From JAFECT01 sp035551675 (lineage in GTDB: Bacteria; Pseudomonadota; Alphaproteobacteria; Caulobacterales; Caulobacteraceae): 64,000 nt of DNA. Of the stretch, positions 17,814 to 26,311 are shown piece after piece. The translations under genes were made by a program, and so were the position numbers. Location: positions 1 to 64,000 of the forward strand of contig DASZMV010000093.1 in assembly GCA_035551675.1 (NCBI GenBank), in the 5' to 3' direction. Positions within the stretch are counted from its first letter, which is position 1; every line of letters starts with the position of its first letter. Below the pieces are notes generated by a model. The model had not been told where the DNA came from and did not search any database. It saw only the letters and a program-made list of their open reading frames with translations.

Positions 17814-19612
17814 AACTCTCCAAAGTCCCGGACTTGACGCCGAACAAGATTCTGATCGGCACGGCGCTGGTCGTCACCGCGATCATCACGGTGGTCTGGA
17901 CCATCCAGCAGCACGGCCTTCGCGATAATCTCGGCGACACCGACGATGCGATGCGTCTGGTGCTGGTGCGCGACCTGATGCACGGGCGCGGCTGGTACGA
18001 CCAGCTGGTCACGCGACTACAGCCGCCGGAAGGCGTCTACATGCACTGGTCGCGCCTGGTCGACGCGGGGATCGCGGGCGTCACCTGGCTGTTTCGACCC
18101 TTCATGTCGCAGGATAACGCCGAGTATTGGATGCGCCGCGTCTGGCCGGCGCTTTGGACCTTCCCCGCCATTGGCGGCGCGCTTGCAATTTCACGCAGGC
18201 TCGGCGGCTCGACCGCGATCCTGGTCATGGCGGTGATCGCCGCCACCAACGTCCAGATCTACGAACAATTTCATCCCGGCCGCATCGACCATCACAATAT
18301 CCAGATCGTGATGACTCTGATCGCGGCGGCGTGCGCCATGGGTGTTGTCGATCGCGGGCGCTGGGCGATCGTCGCGGGCGTGGCCACCGGGCTCGGACTC
18401 GCGGTCGGCATTGAAGCCATGCCCTTCCAGGCCCTGATCGGCGCGAGTTACGCCTTGCGTGCGGCCTTCGACCCGGCCGATGCGAAGACAGCGCGCAACT
18501 ACGGCGGCGCGCTTCTGCTGTCCACGCTGTTCTTCTTTGCGCTCGAGACGCCGCCGTCGCGCTGGGGGCTGTCGTTCTGCGACGCGCTCGGATGGAACCT
18601 GGTCGCGGGAGTCGTCGTGGCCGGCGCCGGACTGGCGGCCTTTGCGCAATGGGGCGTGCGCTATTCGCGCACCGTGCGCCTTGTCATGTTGGGCGTGCTC
18701 GGCGTCGTCAGCGCGGGCGTCTATCTCGGCCTGCATCCCGGCTGCGTGCGCGGTCCGTTCGGCGCGGTCGATCCGCGCGTGGTGCCGTTCTGGTTCTCCA
18801 ATATCCAGGAGCTGCTATCCTGGCCGCAGTTGCTGCGCTCGCAGTTCGATACGGGGCTGCCGTCGGTAACGGCAGGGGTGATGTCGGCGGCGGCGGCGAT
18901 CTATCTCCTGTGGCGCCGGCGCAAGGCGCTCGACCAGGCCACGCTGCTGGCCTGTGCGGCGACCTTCTTGGCCACCGCGGCGTCGTACCATGCGTTCCGG
19001 ATGCAGGACTACGTCTTCTGGCTCGGCTTTCCGGTGCTGGCGACGGCACTCGCGGACCTGTCGGAGCGCTGGCTCAGGGGGCTCGCAATCCCGACCGTGG
19101 TCGCGGCCATGCTGATTTCACCATTCGCGATCGGCCAAGCCGGCGACTCGGTGGCCGCCGCGATCAATCCGAAGCTGAAGACCGTCTATTCGGCCCCCAA
19201 CCGGCTGAGCTGCGTGGTCCGGCCGTCCTACAGGCGCCTGGCATCACTTCCGGCCGGGGTGGTGCTCTCCGAGATCGACTTCGGTCCGTACATTCTCGCC
19301 TACACGCCGGACTCCGTGTTGGCTGCGCCGTACCACCGGATGTCCTGGGGCATTCTCTCGGCGCATGAGGCCTTGGACGCGCCGCCCGCGGCGGCTGAGC
19401 AGAAGGTGCGAGCGCTGAACGTCGCCTACGTCGTCGAGTGTCCGGCCTACATCCTGCGCACCGGGCCCCAGAGCTTCGAAGCCGGACTGCGCAAGGGCAA
19501 TGTGCCGGCCTGGCTGAAGCCGCTGTCGGCGCCCAACGAGCCGCTGCAAATCTATCAGGTTCTGCCCCCGGCCAAACCGGCCGTCAGGCCAACCGAACCG
19601 CGGTCGAAGTAA
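17810..19612 (+). CDS. GT-C type integral membrane glycosyltransferase
   Basis: 600 residues from ATG 17810, preceded by GGAAG; the in-frame extension back to 17567 is poor coding sequence. There are about 10-12 hydrophobic segments. The first loop carries the acidic GDTDDAMR motif, and a later loop carries HPGRIDHHN. This arrangement resembles oligosaccharyltransferase/STT3-like and other GT-C enzymes that use polyprenyl-linked sugar donors. The C-terminal ~150 residues form a soluble domain. The likely job is transfer of a sugar to a periplasmic acceptor, with the divergent GT-A enzyme supplying the donor. The acceptor is unknown; pilins or the giant adhesins are possible but only a guess. 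Its 3' end overlaps the convergent XRE gene by 29 bases. Confidence 0.75.
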   Translation: MKLSKVPDLTPNKILIGTALVVTAIITVVWTIQQHGLRDNLGDTDDAMRLVLVRDLMHGRGWYDQLVTRLQPPEGVYMHWSRLVDAGIAGVTWLFRPFMSQDNAEYWMRRVWPALWTFPAIGGALAISRRLGGSTAILVMAVIAATNVQIYEQFHPGRIDHHNIQIVMTLIAAACAMGVVDRGRWAIVAGVATGLGLAVGIEAMPFQALIGASYALRAAFDPADAKTARNYGGALLLSTLFFFALETPPSRWGLSFCDALGWNLVAGVVVAGAGLAAFAQWGVRYSRTVRLVMLGVLGVVSAGVYLGLHPGCVRGPFGAVDPRVVPFWFSNIQELLSWPQLLRSQFDTGLPSVTAGVMSAAAAIYLLWRRRKALDQATLLACAATFLATAASYHAFRMQDYVFWLGFPVLATALADLSERWLRGLAIPTVVAAMLISPFAIGQAGDSVAAAINPKLKTVYSAPNRLSCVVRPSYRRLASLPAGVVLSEIDFGPYILAYTPDSVLAAPYHRMSWGILSAHEALDAPPAAAEQKVRALNVAYVVECPAYILRTGPQSFEAGLRKGNVPAWLKPLSAPNEPLQIYQVLPPAKPAVRPTEPRSK

Positions 19613-20000
19613 GCACCGTGGGCGAGGTGGTTACCGCCTCGCCGTCGGCGTCGGACGCGAACAGGATTCCCGCCGCCCGGAACGCCCGCAGAATTCGAGC
19701 GGCCGTATGGCCTGACGCCCGCAGCTCGCCCTCGACCGCTTCGATCCGGGCCACCGTCGGCGCCGCGACCCCGGCATAATTCGCCAGATCCTTTTGAGTC
19801 CAGCCGAGCAGGGCCCTGGCCGCCTTGATCTGTCGCACCGAGACCCCTGCCCCGATGCGACGCGATCGGCGGCGCCCGGAAACGGGCTCGCCCTCCGAAC
19901 GGTTGTCCCGTTCGTCGCTCAGCAGGGAGTCAGGACCGAGGCCCTGTTCCGTCGCCGTCAATATGAAGTCCCCCAGCTCGGCGTACGCCTGTGCGCGCAA
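19584..20000 (-). CDS. XRE-family helix-turn-helix regulator
   Basis: 138 residues from TTG 20000, with GGGGG just upstream; a shorter start is possible. Residues ~52-115 contain the XRE fold: IKAARALLGWTQKDLANYAG followed by APTVARIEA, the usual recognition-helix layout. The Arg-rich, poorly conserved N-terminal 50 residues may be disordered. It lies downstream of the second cpaF gene on the same strand, but 103 AT-rich bases with copies of the 18-bp regulon motif precede it, so it probably has its own promoter. Targets are unknown. Confidence 0.82.
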   Translation of the reverse strand: MRAQAYAELGDFILTATEQGLGPDSLLSDERDNRSEGEPVSGRRRSRRIGAGVSVRQIKAARALLGWTQKDLANYAGVAAPTVARIEAVEGELRASGHTAARILRAFRAAGILFASDADGEAVTTSPTVLTSTAVRLA

Positions 20001-20048
20001 TAACCCCCACGCGCGCAGGCATGGGCCGCTATTCGAAGGTTAATAGCA

Positions 20049-20110
20049 ATGCCCTAGGTTGGGTATCTAAGGATGGGTATGCGGCGGGCGCAATACCCAA
20101 AAATCAGCGC
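20049..20110 (-). promoter_or_regulatory. Cluster of 18-bp regulon motifs before the XRE gene
   Basis: Site 1 at 20049-20066 reads, on the minus strand, ATACCCA-ACCT-AGGGCAT, nearly the same as the site before flp. A second left arm (ATACCCA-TCCT) is at 20063-20080 on the minus strand. A third (ATACCCA-AAAA) is at 20093-20110 on the plus strand and runs into the cpaF stop codon. Site 1 lies 49 bases before the XRE start. Confidence 0.6.
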
Positions 20111-21438
20111 GCGATAGCGGCGGGATCGGCCGGCATCGGCAGGTTATTGATCGCGAACTTCTCGTAGAACTTCGGGCGCAAACCCGTTGAAACGAAACGC
20201 CCCTGGACCTTGCCGTCGGCGCCCAGACCGGTCTGGTCGAAGCGCATGAGTTCCTGGATGGTGACGATCTCGCCTTCCATACCCACGATTTCCTGGATCG
20301 TGACAAGCCGCCGCGAGCCGTCGCCCATCCGTCGCAGGTGAATCACCAGGTCGATGGCGCTGGCGATCTGCGAGCGGACGGTCCTGAGCGGGATGTCGAT
20401 CCCGGCCATGCCGACCATCTGCTCGAGGCGCGTGAGGGCGTCGCGGGGGGAATTGGCATGAACCGTGGTCATGGAGCCGTCGTGGCCGGTGTTCATGGCC
20501 TGGAGCATGTCGAAGGCCTCGCCGGCCCGGACTTCGCCCAGGATGATCCGGTCAGGCCGCATGCGCAGCGCATTGGTCACCAGGTCCCGCTGGGTCACCC
20601 GGCCCATGCCGTCCAGGTCCGCCGGCCGCGTTTCCAGGCGAACCACGTGGCGCTGCTGCAGCTGCAGTTCCGCCGCGTCCTCGATGGTGACGATCCGCTC
20701 GCGCGCGCCGATCGCGCGGGACATGGCGTTGAGCAGCGTGGTCTTGCCGGTGCCCGTGCCGCCCGAGATCAGGACGTTCAGCTTGGCCTTCACCACGCCG
20801 GACAGGAGGTCGGCGACGCCGCGGGGCATGGTCATGTTGGCGACCAGGCGATCGAGGTCGAAGGGCACGTGGGCGAACTTACGGATCGAGAGCTGACCGC
20901 CGTCCACCGCGATCGGGGGGACCACGGCGTTCACCCGCGAACCGTCGGGCAGGCGCGCGTCGACCAGGGGGTGGGCCGCGTCGATCCGGCGGCCGATCTT
21001 CTCGGCGATTCGTTGCACCACCCTGAGCAGGTGCTGCTCGTCGTTGAACCGGACGTCGGTGAGCTCGATCAGGCCTTCGCGCTCGACGTAGACCTCGTCA
21101 CAGGTGTTCACCATGATGTCGCCGACGCTCGGGTCGGCCAGCAGCGGGTCGAGCGGGCCGAAGCCCAGAAATTCGCTCATCAGGTCGTCGAGCAGCATTT
21201 CACGCTCGGGCGGCTTCACCATGGGCGTCTGGCGGGCGATGGCGGCTTCGCAGGTCTGGCGCACGACCTCGCCGCGACGGTCCGCGGGATGGCGCTCCAG
21301 GGCGCGCGGACTCAGGCGCTCGGCAATGTCATCGTAGATCTGGACCTTCAGCCGGATGTAGGCAGGCGTCTTCGGCGGCGTCGAGGGCGTACGCTCGGCG
21401 CCGGGCGCGTCCGGTGCATCGAAGGAATGCCGCGTCAC
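20104..21438 (-). CDS. cpaF: CpaF/TadA-type secretion ATPase, second copy
   Basis: 444 residues from GTG 21438, with a weak ribosome-binding site. A variable N-terminus of ~40 residues precedes an all-helical domain, then the type II/IV secretion ATPase core. The Walker A is GGTGTGKTT (Lys about 232), followed by an Asp box (TIEDAAELQLQQ), Walker B (RIILGEVRAGEAFD) and a His box (HDGSMTTVHAN). All catalytic elements are intact. It powers Flp pilus assembly at the inner membrane. It is a clear paralogue of the copy at 27310-28653, with the Walker lysine at the same position, but sits after the main operon across a 124-base gap. It may drive a separate step such as retraction or a second pilus; that is inference. 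Confidence 0.95.
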   Translation of the reverse strand: MTRHSFDAPDAPGAERTPSTPPKTPAYIRLKVQIYDDIAERLSPRALERHPADRRGEVVRQTCEAAIARQTPMVKPPEREMLLDDLMSEFLGFGPLDPLLADPSVGDIMVNTCDEVYVEREGLIELTDVRFNDEQHLLRVVQRIAEKIGRRIDAAHPLVDARLPDGSRVNAVVPPIAVDGGQLSIRKFAHVPFDLDRLVANMTMPRGVADLLSGVVKAKLNVLISGGTGTGKTTLLNAMSRAIGARERIVTIEDAAELQLQQRHVVRLETRPADLDGMGRVTQRDLVTNALRMRPDRIILGEVRAGEAFDMLQAMNTGHDGSMTTVHANSPRDALTRLEQMVGMAGIDIPLRTVRSQIASAIDLVIHLRRMGDGSRRLVTIQEIVGMEGEIVTIQELMRFDQTGLGADGKVQGRFVSTGLRPKFYEKFAINNLPMPADPAAIAR

Positions 21439-21562
21439 GATTAGACCCGCCCTTCCAGCTCAGGGGGGCGTATGCCGGGGCGCGGTTTCGCGCCTCAGAA
21501 GCTCCCCCCGCAGGAGACTGGACTCGTTCCGAACTTAGCGCAAACGCTTACTGCGGCACGCC

Positions 21563-22471
21563 TTACCCTGCCTTGGGTAGGGAGGGTCGGGTTCGCACAT
21601 AAACCAGAGCCGTCACCAGGGCGAGGCAGAGCGCCTCGATCCCCACGTCCGACCAGTCGAGGCCGCTCGTGTGCTGGCTGAAGATCCCTGGCGCGCCCTT
21701 GAAAACGTCGCTGCTGGAGACCACCACCACCGCGCTCCAGAGATTGTTGACCAGATGCATGCCGAAGCTGAAGGCGAGGCCGCCCAGGCGGATGGCGATC
21801 AGGGTGCTCGCGATGCCGAAACAGCTCGCAGCCGCGGCCGAGATCAGCCCGTCCGGCGGATTGCCGAGGTGGACCGAACCGAACATCAGGCCGGACAGGA
21901 GCGCGGTCGCAATCGGGTTCTTGGTCGCGAGCAGCCATCCCTGGGCGATCCAGCCCCGGAACATGAACTCCTCCGCGAAGGTCTGGATCGGGAGGCCCAG
22001 GATCGCGACCAGGGCCAGCGACGCCGTCGCGGGCGAGAAAGTCACGGTGAAGCCCTTGGGGTCGAGGACCCAGTCCAGGAGCCCGCCTGCGGCAATCAGC
22101 GCCAACCAGACTCCGGCGCCCGCCGCGAAGGTCCCCCAGCGCCAGCGGCCCACCAGATCGCCGAACCGCTTGCCCTGGAGCCAGAGCGCCGCCAGCCAGA
22201 GGCCGACCAGGTAACAGCCGAACATGGCGCCGGCGAACAGGAAGAAACTGATCGGGTCGCTCGGCTTCTGCATCAGGTCCATCAGATGCTGAAGCACGGT
22301 CGGGGCGGCGACGCCGGTCTGGCGCATGAGCGCCACGGTGAGCGCGACGCAGACCACGATCTGCAGCAGCAGCGCGAGGACCAGGGTCAGCAAGCCGGTG
22401 AGAATCCAGAAGTACCAGCGGGTGCGGCCGCGGCGGGCATAGTCGAGAAGGCTCGGCGCGGTGTCGGGCAT
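21563..22471 (-). CDS. CPBP-family intramembrane metalloprotease
   Basis: 302 residues from ATG 22471, five bases after the prepilin peptidase stop, so it is cotranscribed with the tad genes. Eight or so hydrophobic segments are visible. The CPBP signature motifs are present: EEFMFRG (paired Glu and Arg), FGSVHLGN and FGMHLVNNLW, giving the expected Glu/His metal ligands. Members of this family include CAAX-type proteases and bacteriocin-immunity proteins. In a tad operon a role in processing or stabilising a pilus component is possible but unproven. The 124 bases after it, up to the second cpaF, hold only a short GC hairpin without a T-tract. Confidence 0.85.
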   Translation of the reverse strand: MPDTAPSLLDYARRGRTRWYFWILTGLLTLVLALLLQIVVCVALTVALMRQTGVAAPTVLQHLMDLMQKPSDPISFFLFAGAMFGCYLVGLWLAALWLQGKRFGDLVGRWRWGTFAAGAGVWLALIAAGGLLDWVLDPKGFTVTFSPATASLALVAILGLPIQTFAEEFMFRGWIAQGWLLATKNPIATALLSGLMFGSVHLGNPPDGLISAAAASCFGIASTLIAIRLGGLAFSFGMHLVNNLWSAVVVVSSSDVFKGAPGIFSQHTSGLDWSDVGIEALCLALVTALVYVRTRPSLPKAG

Positions 22472-22476
22472 GATCC

Positions 22477-22989
22477 TCAGAGCGCGTTGAAGGACGGCAT
22501 CGGATAGTGCTGGAGCTGCGCCCAGACCGTAACGACGCCGCCGATGGCGATCGCCACTCCGTACGGGATTCCGCGGCCGAAGTCTCCCTTGCCCTTCATT
22601 GTGAACATCACCAGCGCCCGCTTCGGCCGCGTCGCCAGGCTGACCGCGGCGATGCCGCCGCCCGCGAACACCGTCGCCAGGGTGAACAGGATCAGGCCGC
22701 CCATGCCGACGAACAGCGCCGTGGCGGCGAACAGCTTGGTGTCGCCCGCGCCGATGATGTTGAAATAGTAGAGCGCGAAGGTGACGACGAAGGCGATGCC
22801 GCCCGCCTCCAGCGCAGACACCAGGGTCGATCCGCGCTCGAGGATCGCCGACACCACGAACAGCGCCAGCACCGCAAGCACACACAGGTTGGGAATGCGG
22901 CGGTCCTTGATGTCGCTGACCGAGGCCCAGATCAGGAGGCCCGCCAGCACCGCCGCGACCGCGTAACGCGCGATATCAATGAGCGCCAT
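22477..22989 (-). CDS. cpaA: Prepilin peptidase of the Tad/Flp pilus (A24 family)
   Basis: 170 residues, the usual short form lacking the methylase domain. The two catalytic aspartates of A24 aspartic peptidases are seen in SDIKDRRIPN (Asp 26) and GAGDTK (Asp 83). Several transmembrane helices are present. It cleaves the leader of the Flp prepilin after Gly, and probably those of the TadE-like pseudopilins here. Its start overlaps the end of tadD by 14 bases, so translation is likely coupled. Confidence 0.95.
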   Translation of the reverse strand: MALIDIARYAVAAVLAGLLIWASVSDIKDRRIPNLCVLAVLALFVVSAILERGSTLVSALEAGGIAFVVTFALYYFNIIGAGDTKLFAATALFVGMGGLILFTLATVFAGGGIAAVSLATRPKRALVMFTMKGKGDFGRGIPYGVAIAIGGVVTVWAQLQHYPMPSFNAL

Positions 22990-23869
22990 TGGGCGCCGCT
23001 TTGTCCTGAGCCTTCAGGCCCTCGACCACTTTCATATTGTCGGCGGCGCGCGCGTAATACTCGCCCTTCGCCCGCATCGCCTGGTCGAGCAGATCCTCGG
23101 CCTGGGCGTAGTCGCCGCGCATGGCGGCGGCGAAGCCGGCGTTGTTCAGCAGCGCGGCCTGTTCGGACGGTTCGCCGCCGGCGGTGGCGCGGGTGTAGTC
23201 GCCCTTCATTGCGATGGCGAGGCGCAGGTTGGTGCGCGCCTCGGCGAAGTCGGGTTTCTTCTTCAGCGCCGCGACGAAGTCGGCGACCGCTTCGTCGGCG
23301 CGATGCTGCAGCAGGCGGGAATAGCCGCGGTTGTTCAGCACGATCGGTGAACTGCCGGAGTCGATCATTGCGTGATCGTAGGCTGCTTCGGCCTCAGTCC
23401 ATTGCTTCTGGTTGTCGAACTCGACGCCGAGCGCGTCCCACGCGCGCCACGCCGAGGGATCCTGGGCCACGGCTTTTTGCAGCATGGCGACGGCCTCGTC
23501 GGAACGGCCGAGCGCCGAGAGCGCGATGCCCTCGCCCTGGTAGGCCTGGCCTATCCCGTCCGGCGCCGTCTCGCCGCGCTTGAAGTCCGCGAGCGCGTCG
23601 CCCCAGCGGCTGTGCACCAGGTCGAGATCGCCCGCGAGCAGGGTGAGACGCGGATCCTTGCCGCCGGCCAAGATCACTTGGTCGAGCATGCGGCCGGCGT
23701 CCAGGTAGCGTTGCTCGTCGATAGCTTGTTGAATCTGCTTCACCGCCGCGTCGTCGGACCCGGCCGGTTTCTTAGCGTCGTGTTTGCCGAAGATGCCGGC
23801 CTGCGCGGACGACGCGCACAACAGCGCCGCTGCGGCGGCCAAAACAAAGGCGATTCGCTTACCGGTCAT
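22976..23869 (-). CDS. tadD: TPR-repeat pilus assembly protein, TadD-like
   Basis: 297 residues from ATG 23869 (MTGKRIAFV). A signal peptide ends SSAQAG. The body is helical with at least four tetratricopeptide-like units, such as GIALSALGRSDEAVAMLQKA and EADAVGD-type turns. It starts five bases after the preceding lipoprotein gene. TadD-type proteins are periplasmic or lipid-anchored TPR scaffolds thought to help assemble the outer-membrane secretin. No lipobox is evident in this copy, so it is probably soluble in the periplasm. Confidence 0.82.
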   Translation of the reverse strand: MTGKRIAFVLAAAAALLCASSAQAGIFGKHDAKKPAGSDDAAVKQIQQAIDEQRYLDAGRMLDQVILAGGKDPRLTLLAGDLDLVHSRWGDALADFKRGETAPDGIGQAYQGEGIALSALGRSDEAVAMLQKAVAQDPSAWRAWDALGVEFDNQKQWTEAEAAYDHAMIDSGSSPIVLNNRGYSRLLQHRADEAVADFVAALKKKPDFAEARTNLRLAIAMKGDYTRATAGGEPSEQAALLNNAGFAAAMRGDYAQAEDLLDQAMRAKGEYYARAADNMKVVEGLKAQDKAAPNGAH

Positions 23870-23874
23870 CGAAC

Positions 23875-25332
23875 TCAGCCCTGCCCGCTGCGCTGATCGA
23901 GGGCATCGGCGCCGACCACCAGAGTCACGCCTCGGCAGGCCGATTCGCAAGCGGCAAGTTGCACCGGAATGGCCAAGGTATGGGCGAGGCCCTGGGCGAC
24001 CTCCAGGTCGCCGTTCTCATAGTAGATGGTCGAATGTTGGCGGCTCGGCGTCGGCGGCGCGATCTTGGCGGTCCATCCAAGGCTCGCCAGACGAACGATC
24101 GTGGCCTTAGCGCCGTCGGTGCGGCCCGAGGCGTCGATCACCGCGAGCGGATAGCCGGTCATGCCGGGCGCACGCGCGAGCGCGATCATCGTCGGATGGG
24201 CCGCGCCTTCGAGCCGCAGCACGCCGGGAGCAACCTCGACGATGCGGCCGGTGGTGGCGAGGATGGCCGGGCCGGAGACGCGGGTGGCGGGATCGCCCAG
24301 GGTCATCACCGATTTTGGCGCATAGGCGAGGGTCGCCGTCGCCTGACGCGGCGCCGGGATAAGCCTCACCCGGCCCGGACCGTCGGGAACCACGCGGCCC
24401 GCCTGGGGCGCCAGCGCGTCGGCGGTCTGCAAGGTGTTTACGATGGCGGGCGTCATCGGCGGCGGCGGCGCCTCGGGCGCGGCGACAATCGCGTCAAGCG
24501 CCATCTCGGGCGCGGGCGCACGCTCAATCGCAGCTTCGTTGAACGACACGCTCTGCAGCGACGCGGTCCCCGCCGTCGCAATGTCGAAGATCTCCGGCGC
24601 CGGCCTCGCGACCGGCTCGGCGATCGGCTGAACCACGGCCTGCGGTGTCGGCTCGGTCAGCGACGCAGGCAGGCGCGGGCCGCTCAGGGCGCCGAACTGA
24701 TAGGACACCGTCTGCAGCGTGGCGGCGTAGACCGGCGAAACCTGCAGCGGAACCGGCCTGATCGCCGGCGCCTTGGGCGCGGCGAAGGCGACGGTCACGG
24801 TCGGCGTCGGGACGGGTCGCACGACGGGCTTGGCCGCCGGCGTCGGCGTCGGCGTGGCGCGGGCGAGCTGAACTTCGGGCGCGGTGAAACGATTCGAACC
24901 GGCCGCGCGGGTCTGCAGCACACGGGAATAGGCTTCGTTGTTGGCGACGATGGTCGAACCCGGATCCAACCTCGTGGCCTGGGCGTAGTAGCGGCCGCTG
25001 AGATCGAAGCGACCGAGCTTGTCATAGACCACGCCGAAGGCGTTGATCACGCGCACGTCCTGCGGCGTCCGCTCGCGCGCCGCCTGCAGCAGTTCCAGCG
25101 CATTGCCGTAGTCGCGGCGATCGATCGCCTTCACCGCGTCACCGTACAGGCTGTCGTCGACGGCGGCCTTCACCAAGTCGGGCGACTGTTGGAGCGGCCG
25201 GGTCGCAAGCTGCGGCGCGGGCTTGGGCGCAAGATGCAGCCAGGCGAAATGGTGCTGGATGGCCGCGCAGCCGGTGGCGGCGAGCGCGGCGGATGAGATC
25301 AGGAGCGAACGGAGGATTCGATGACGGGTCAT
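23875..25332 (-). CDS. Lipoprotein with TPR repeats and a C-terminal LytR_C-type domain
   Basis: 485 residues from ATG 25332 with GAGG upstream. The lipobox LAATGC near residue 22 predicts a lipoprotein. Residues ~55-145 hold two to three TPR units (ALELLQAARERTPQDVRVIN, GRYYAQATRLDPGS). A long Pro/Ala/Thr-rich linker follows to ~residue 385. The last 100 residues look like the LytR C-terminal fold: VIDASGRTDGAKATIVRLAS, then a TIYYENGDLEVAQGLA segment. This fusion occurs in alphaproteobacterial tad loci and probably tethers the secretin complex to the envelope or peptidoglycan; the exact role is not established. Confidence 0.8.
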   Translation of the reverse strand: MTRHRILRSLLISSAALAATGCAAIQHHFAWLHLAPKPAPQLATRPLQQSPDLVKAAVDDSLYGDAVKAIDRRDYGNALELLQAARERTPQDVRVINAFGVVYDKLGRFDLSGRYYAQATRLDPGSTIVANNEAYSRVLQTRAAGSNRFTAPEVQLARATPTPTPAAKPVVRPVPTPTVTVAFAAPKAPAIRPVPLQVSPVYAATLQTVSYQFGALSGPRLPASLTEPTPQAVVQPIAEPVARPAPEIFDIATAGTASLQSVSFNEAAIERAPAPEMALDAIVAAPEAPPPPMTPAIVNTLQTADALAPQAGRVVPDGPGRVRLIPAPRQATATLAYAPKSVMTLGDPATRVSGPAILATTGRIVEVAPGVLRLEGAAHPTMIALARAPGMTGYPLAVIDASGRTDGAKATIVRLASLGWTAKIAPPTPSRQHSTIYYENGDLEVAQGLAHTLAIPVQLAACESACRGVTLVVGADALDQRSGQG

Positions 25333-25341
25333 GGAAGGCCT

Positions 25342-26301
25342 CTATGAATGACCGTTCAGGGCCGGGCCGACCGTCCGGATCAGGTCGATCACGGCAGGCA
25401 GCAGCACGGCGGTGACGATGACAGGCAGAAAACACACGACCAGCGGGATGGTCATCAGAACTGGGATCCGCATGGCCTTTTCCTCAGCCTTGAGGAAACG
25501 GTGCTCCCGCATTTCAGACGAGTAAACGCGCAGGGTTTGGCCAATGCTGACGCCCAGGGACTCGGTCTGGACGACCAGGGCCACGAACGAACTGAAACTG
25601 TCGACACCGACCCGGTCGGCCATCTCGCGCATGGCGTCGGACCGGCTGCGGCCGGCGGCAAGCTCGTTGGATAGCATCCCGAATTCCATCGAGATGCGCG
25701 GATGCGACCTCTTCACTTCGGTCCCCACCCGCACAAAGGCAGAGTCGAGACCCAGACCCGCTTCGACACAGACCACGATCAGGTCGAGCGCATCGGGAAA
25801 CTGGTGTTCGAAGGCCTCTTTGCGACCTCGGACCAAACGGTCGAGGATGGCGCGTGGCGCGATCAGACCCACGCCACAGACGCCAAGGGTGATCAGCGCC
25901 AGCATCGGCCCCGACATGGGTTTCGCCGACAGCATCTGGCTGAACAGGAACAGCGCCGGCAGGCCCACCGCCAGGCCGAAACGCAGCATCACATAGACCG
26001 CCGGCGCCGTCGGCTGATCGATCCCGGCCAGCGACAGGTCCTTCGCGAGTTTCGCCTTGTCTTTCGATTTTTCTGGCAGCGTGGCGGTCTGAACCCAATT
26101 CAGCACCGGGTTGCCGATTGACCCATTCTTGATCAGCTCACGCGATCCCGCCGCGTTCAGGGCGGCTCCGTCGCCGGTCTGTTCGGACAAACGACGGCGC
26201 ACCTGCAATGCGGCGACAATGCCGTTGATGATGGCCACCGAGATCAAGGCGACAATGCCGAAGGTGAAGATCTGGACGATGAGGTCGACGGTGAATTTCA
26301 T
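25342..26301 (-). CDS. tadC: Tad pilus inner-membrane platform protein TadC
   Basis: 319 residues from ATG 26301. One N-terminal helix, a helix near 105-125, and a T2SS_F domain with FPDALDLIVVCVEAGLGLD and ALVVQTESLGVSIGQTL, ending in a C-terminal membrane helix. It pairs with TadB, whose stop lies 10 bases upstream, to form the inner-membrane platform on which the CpaF ATPase acts. Confidence 0.95.
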   Translation of the reverse strand: MKFTVDLIVQIFTFGIVALISVAIINGIVAALQVRRRLSEQTGDGAALNAAGSRELIKNGSIGNPVLNWVQTATLPEKSKDKAKLAKDLSLAGIDQPTAPAVYVMLRFGLAVGLPALFLFSQMLSAKPMSGPMLALITLGVCGVGLIAPRAILDRLVRGRKEAFEHQFPDALDLIVVCVEAGLGLDSAFVRVGTEVKRSHPRISMEFGMLSNELAAGRSRSDAMREMADRVGVDSFSSFVALVVQTESLGVSIGQTLRVYSSEMREHRFLKAEEKAMRIPVLMTIPLVVCFLPVIVTAVLLPAVIDLIRTVGPALNGHS

Positions 26302-26311
26302 CGCAGCGCCC

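Noticed and set aside
21479..21494. Terminator between the CPBP gene and the second cpaF
   Set aside because: A six-base GC stem exists but no T-tract follows on the minus strand.
22507..23583. Long plus-strand frames opposite the tad operon, also 20338-21444, 23959-25296 and 30260-31762
   Set aside because: The minus-strand genes have clear families and tight spacing; the opposite frames are Arg/His/Gln-rich shadows.
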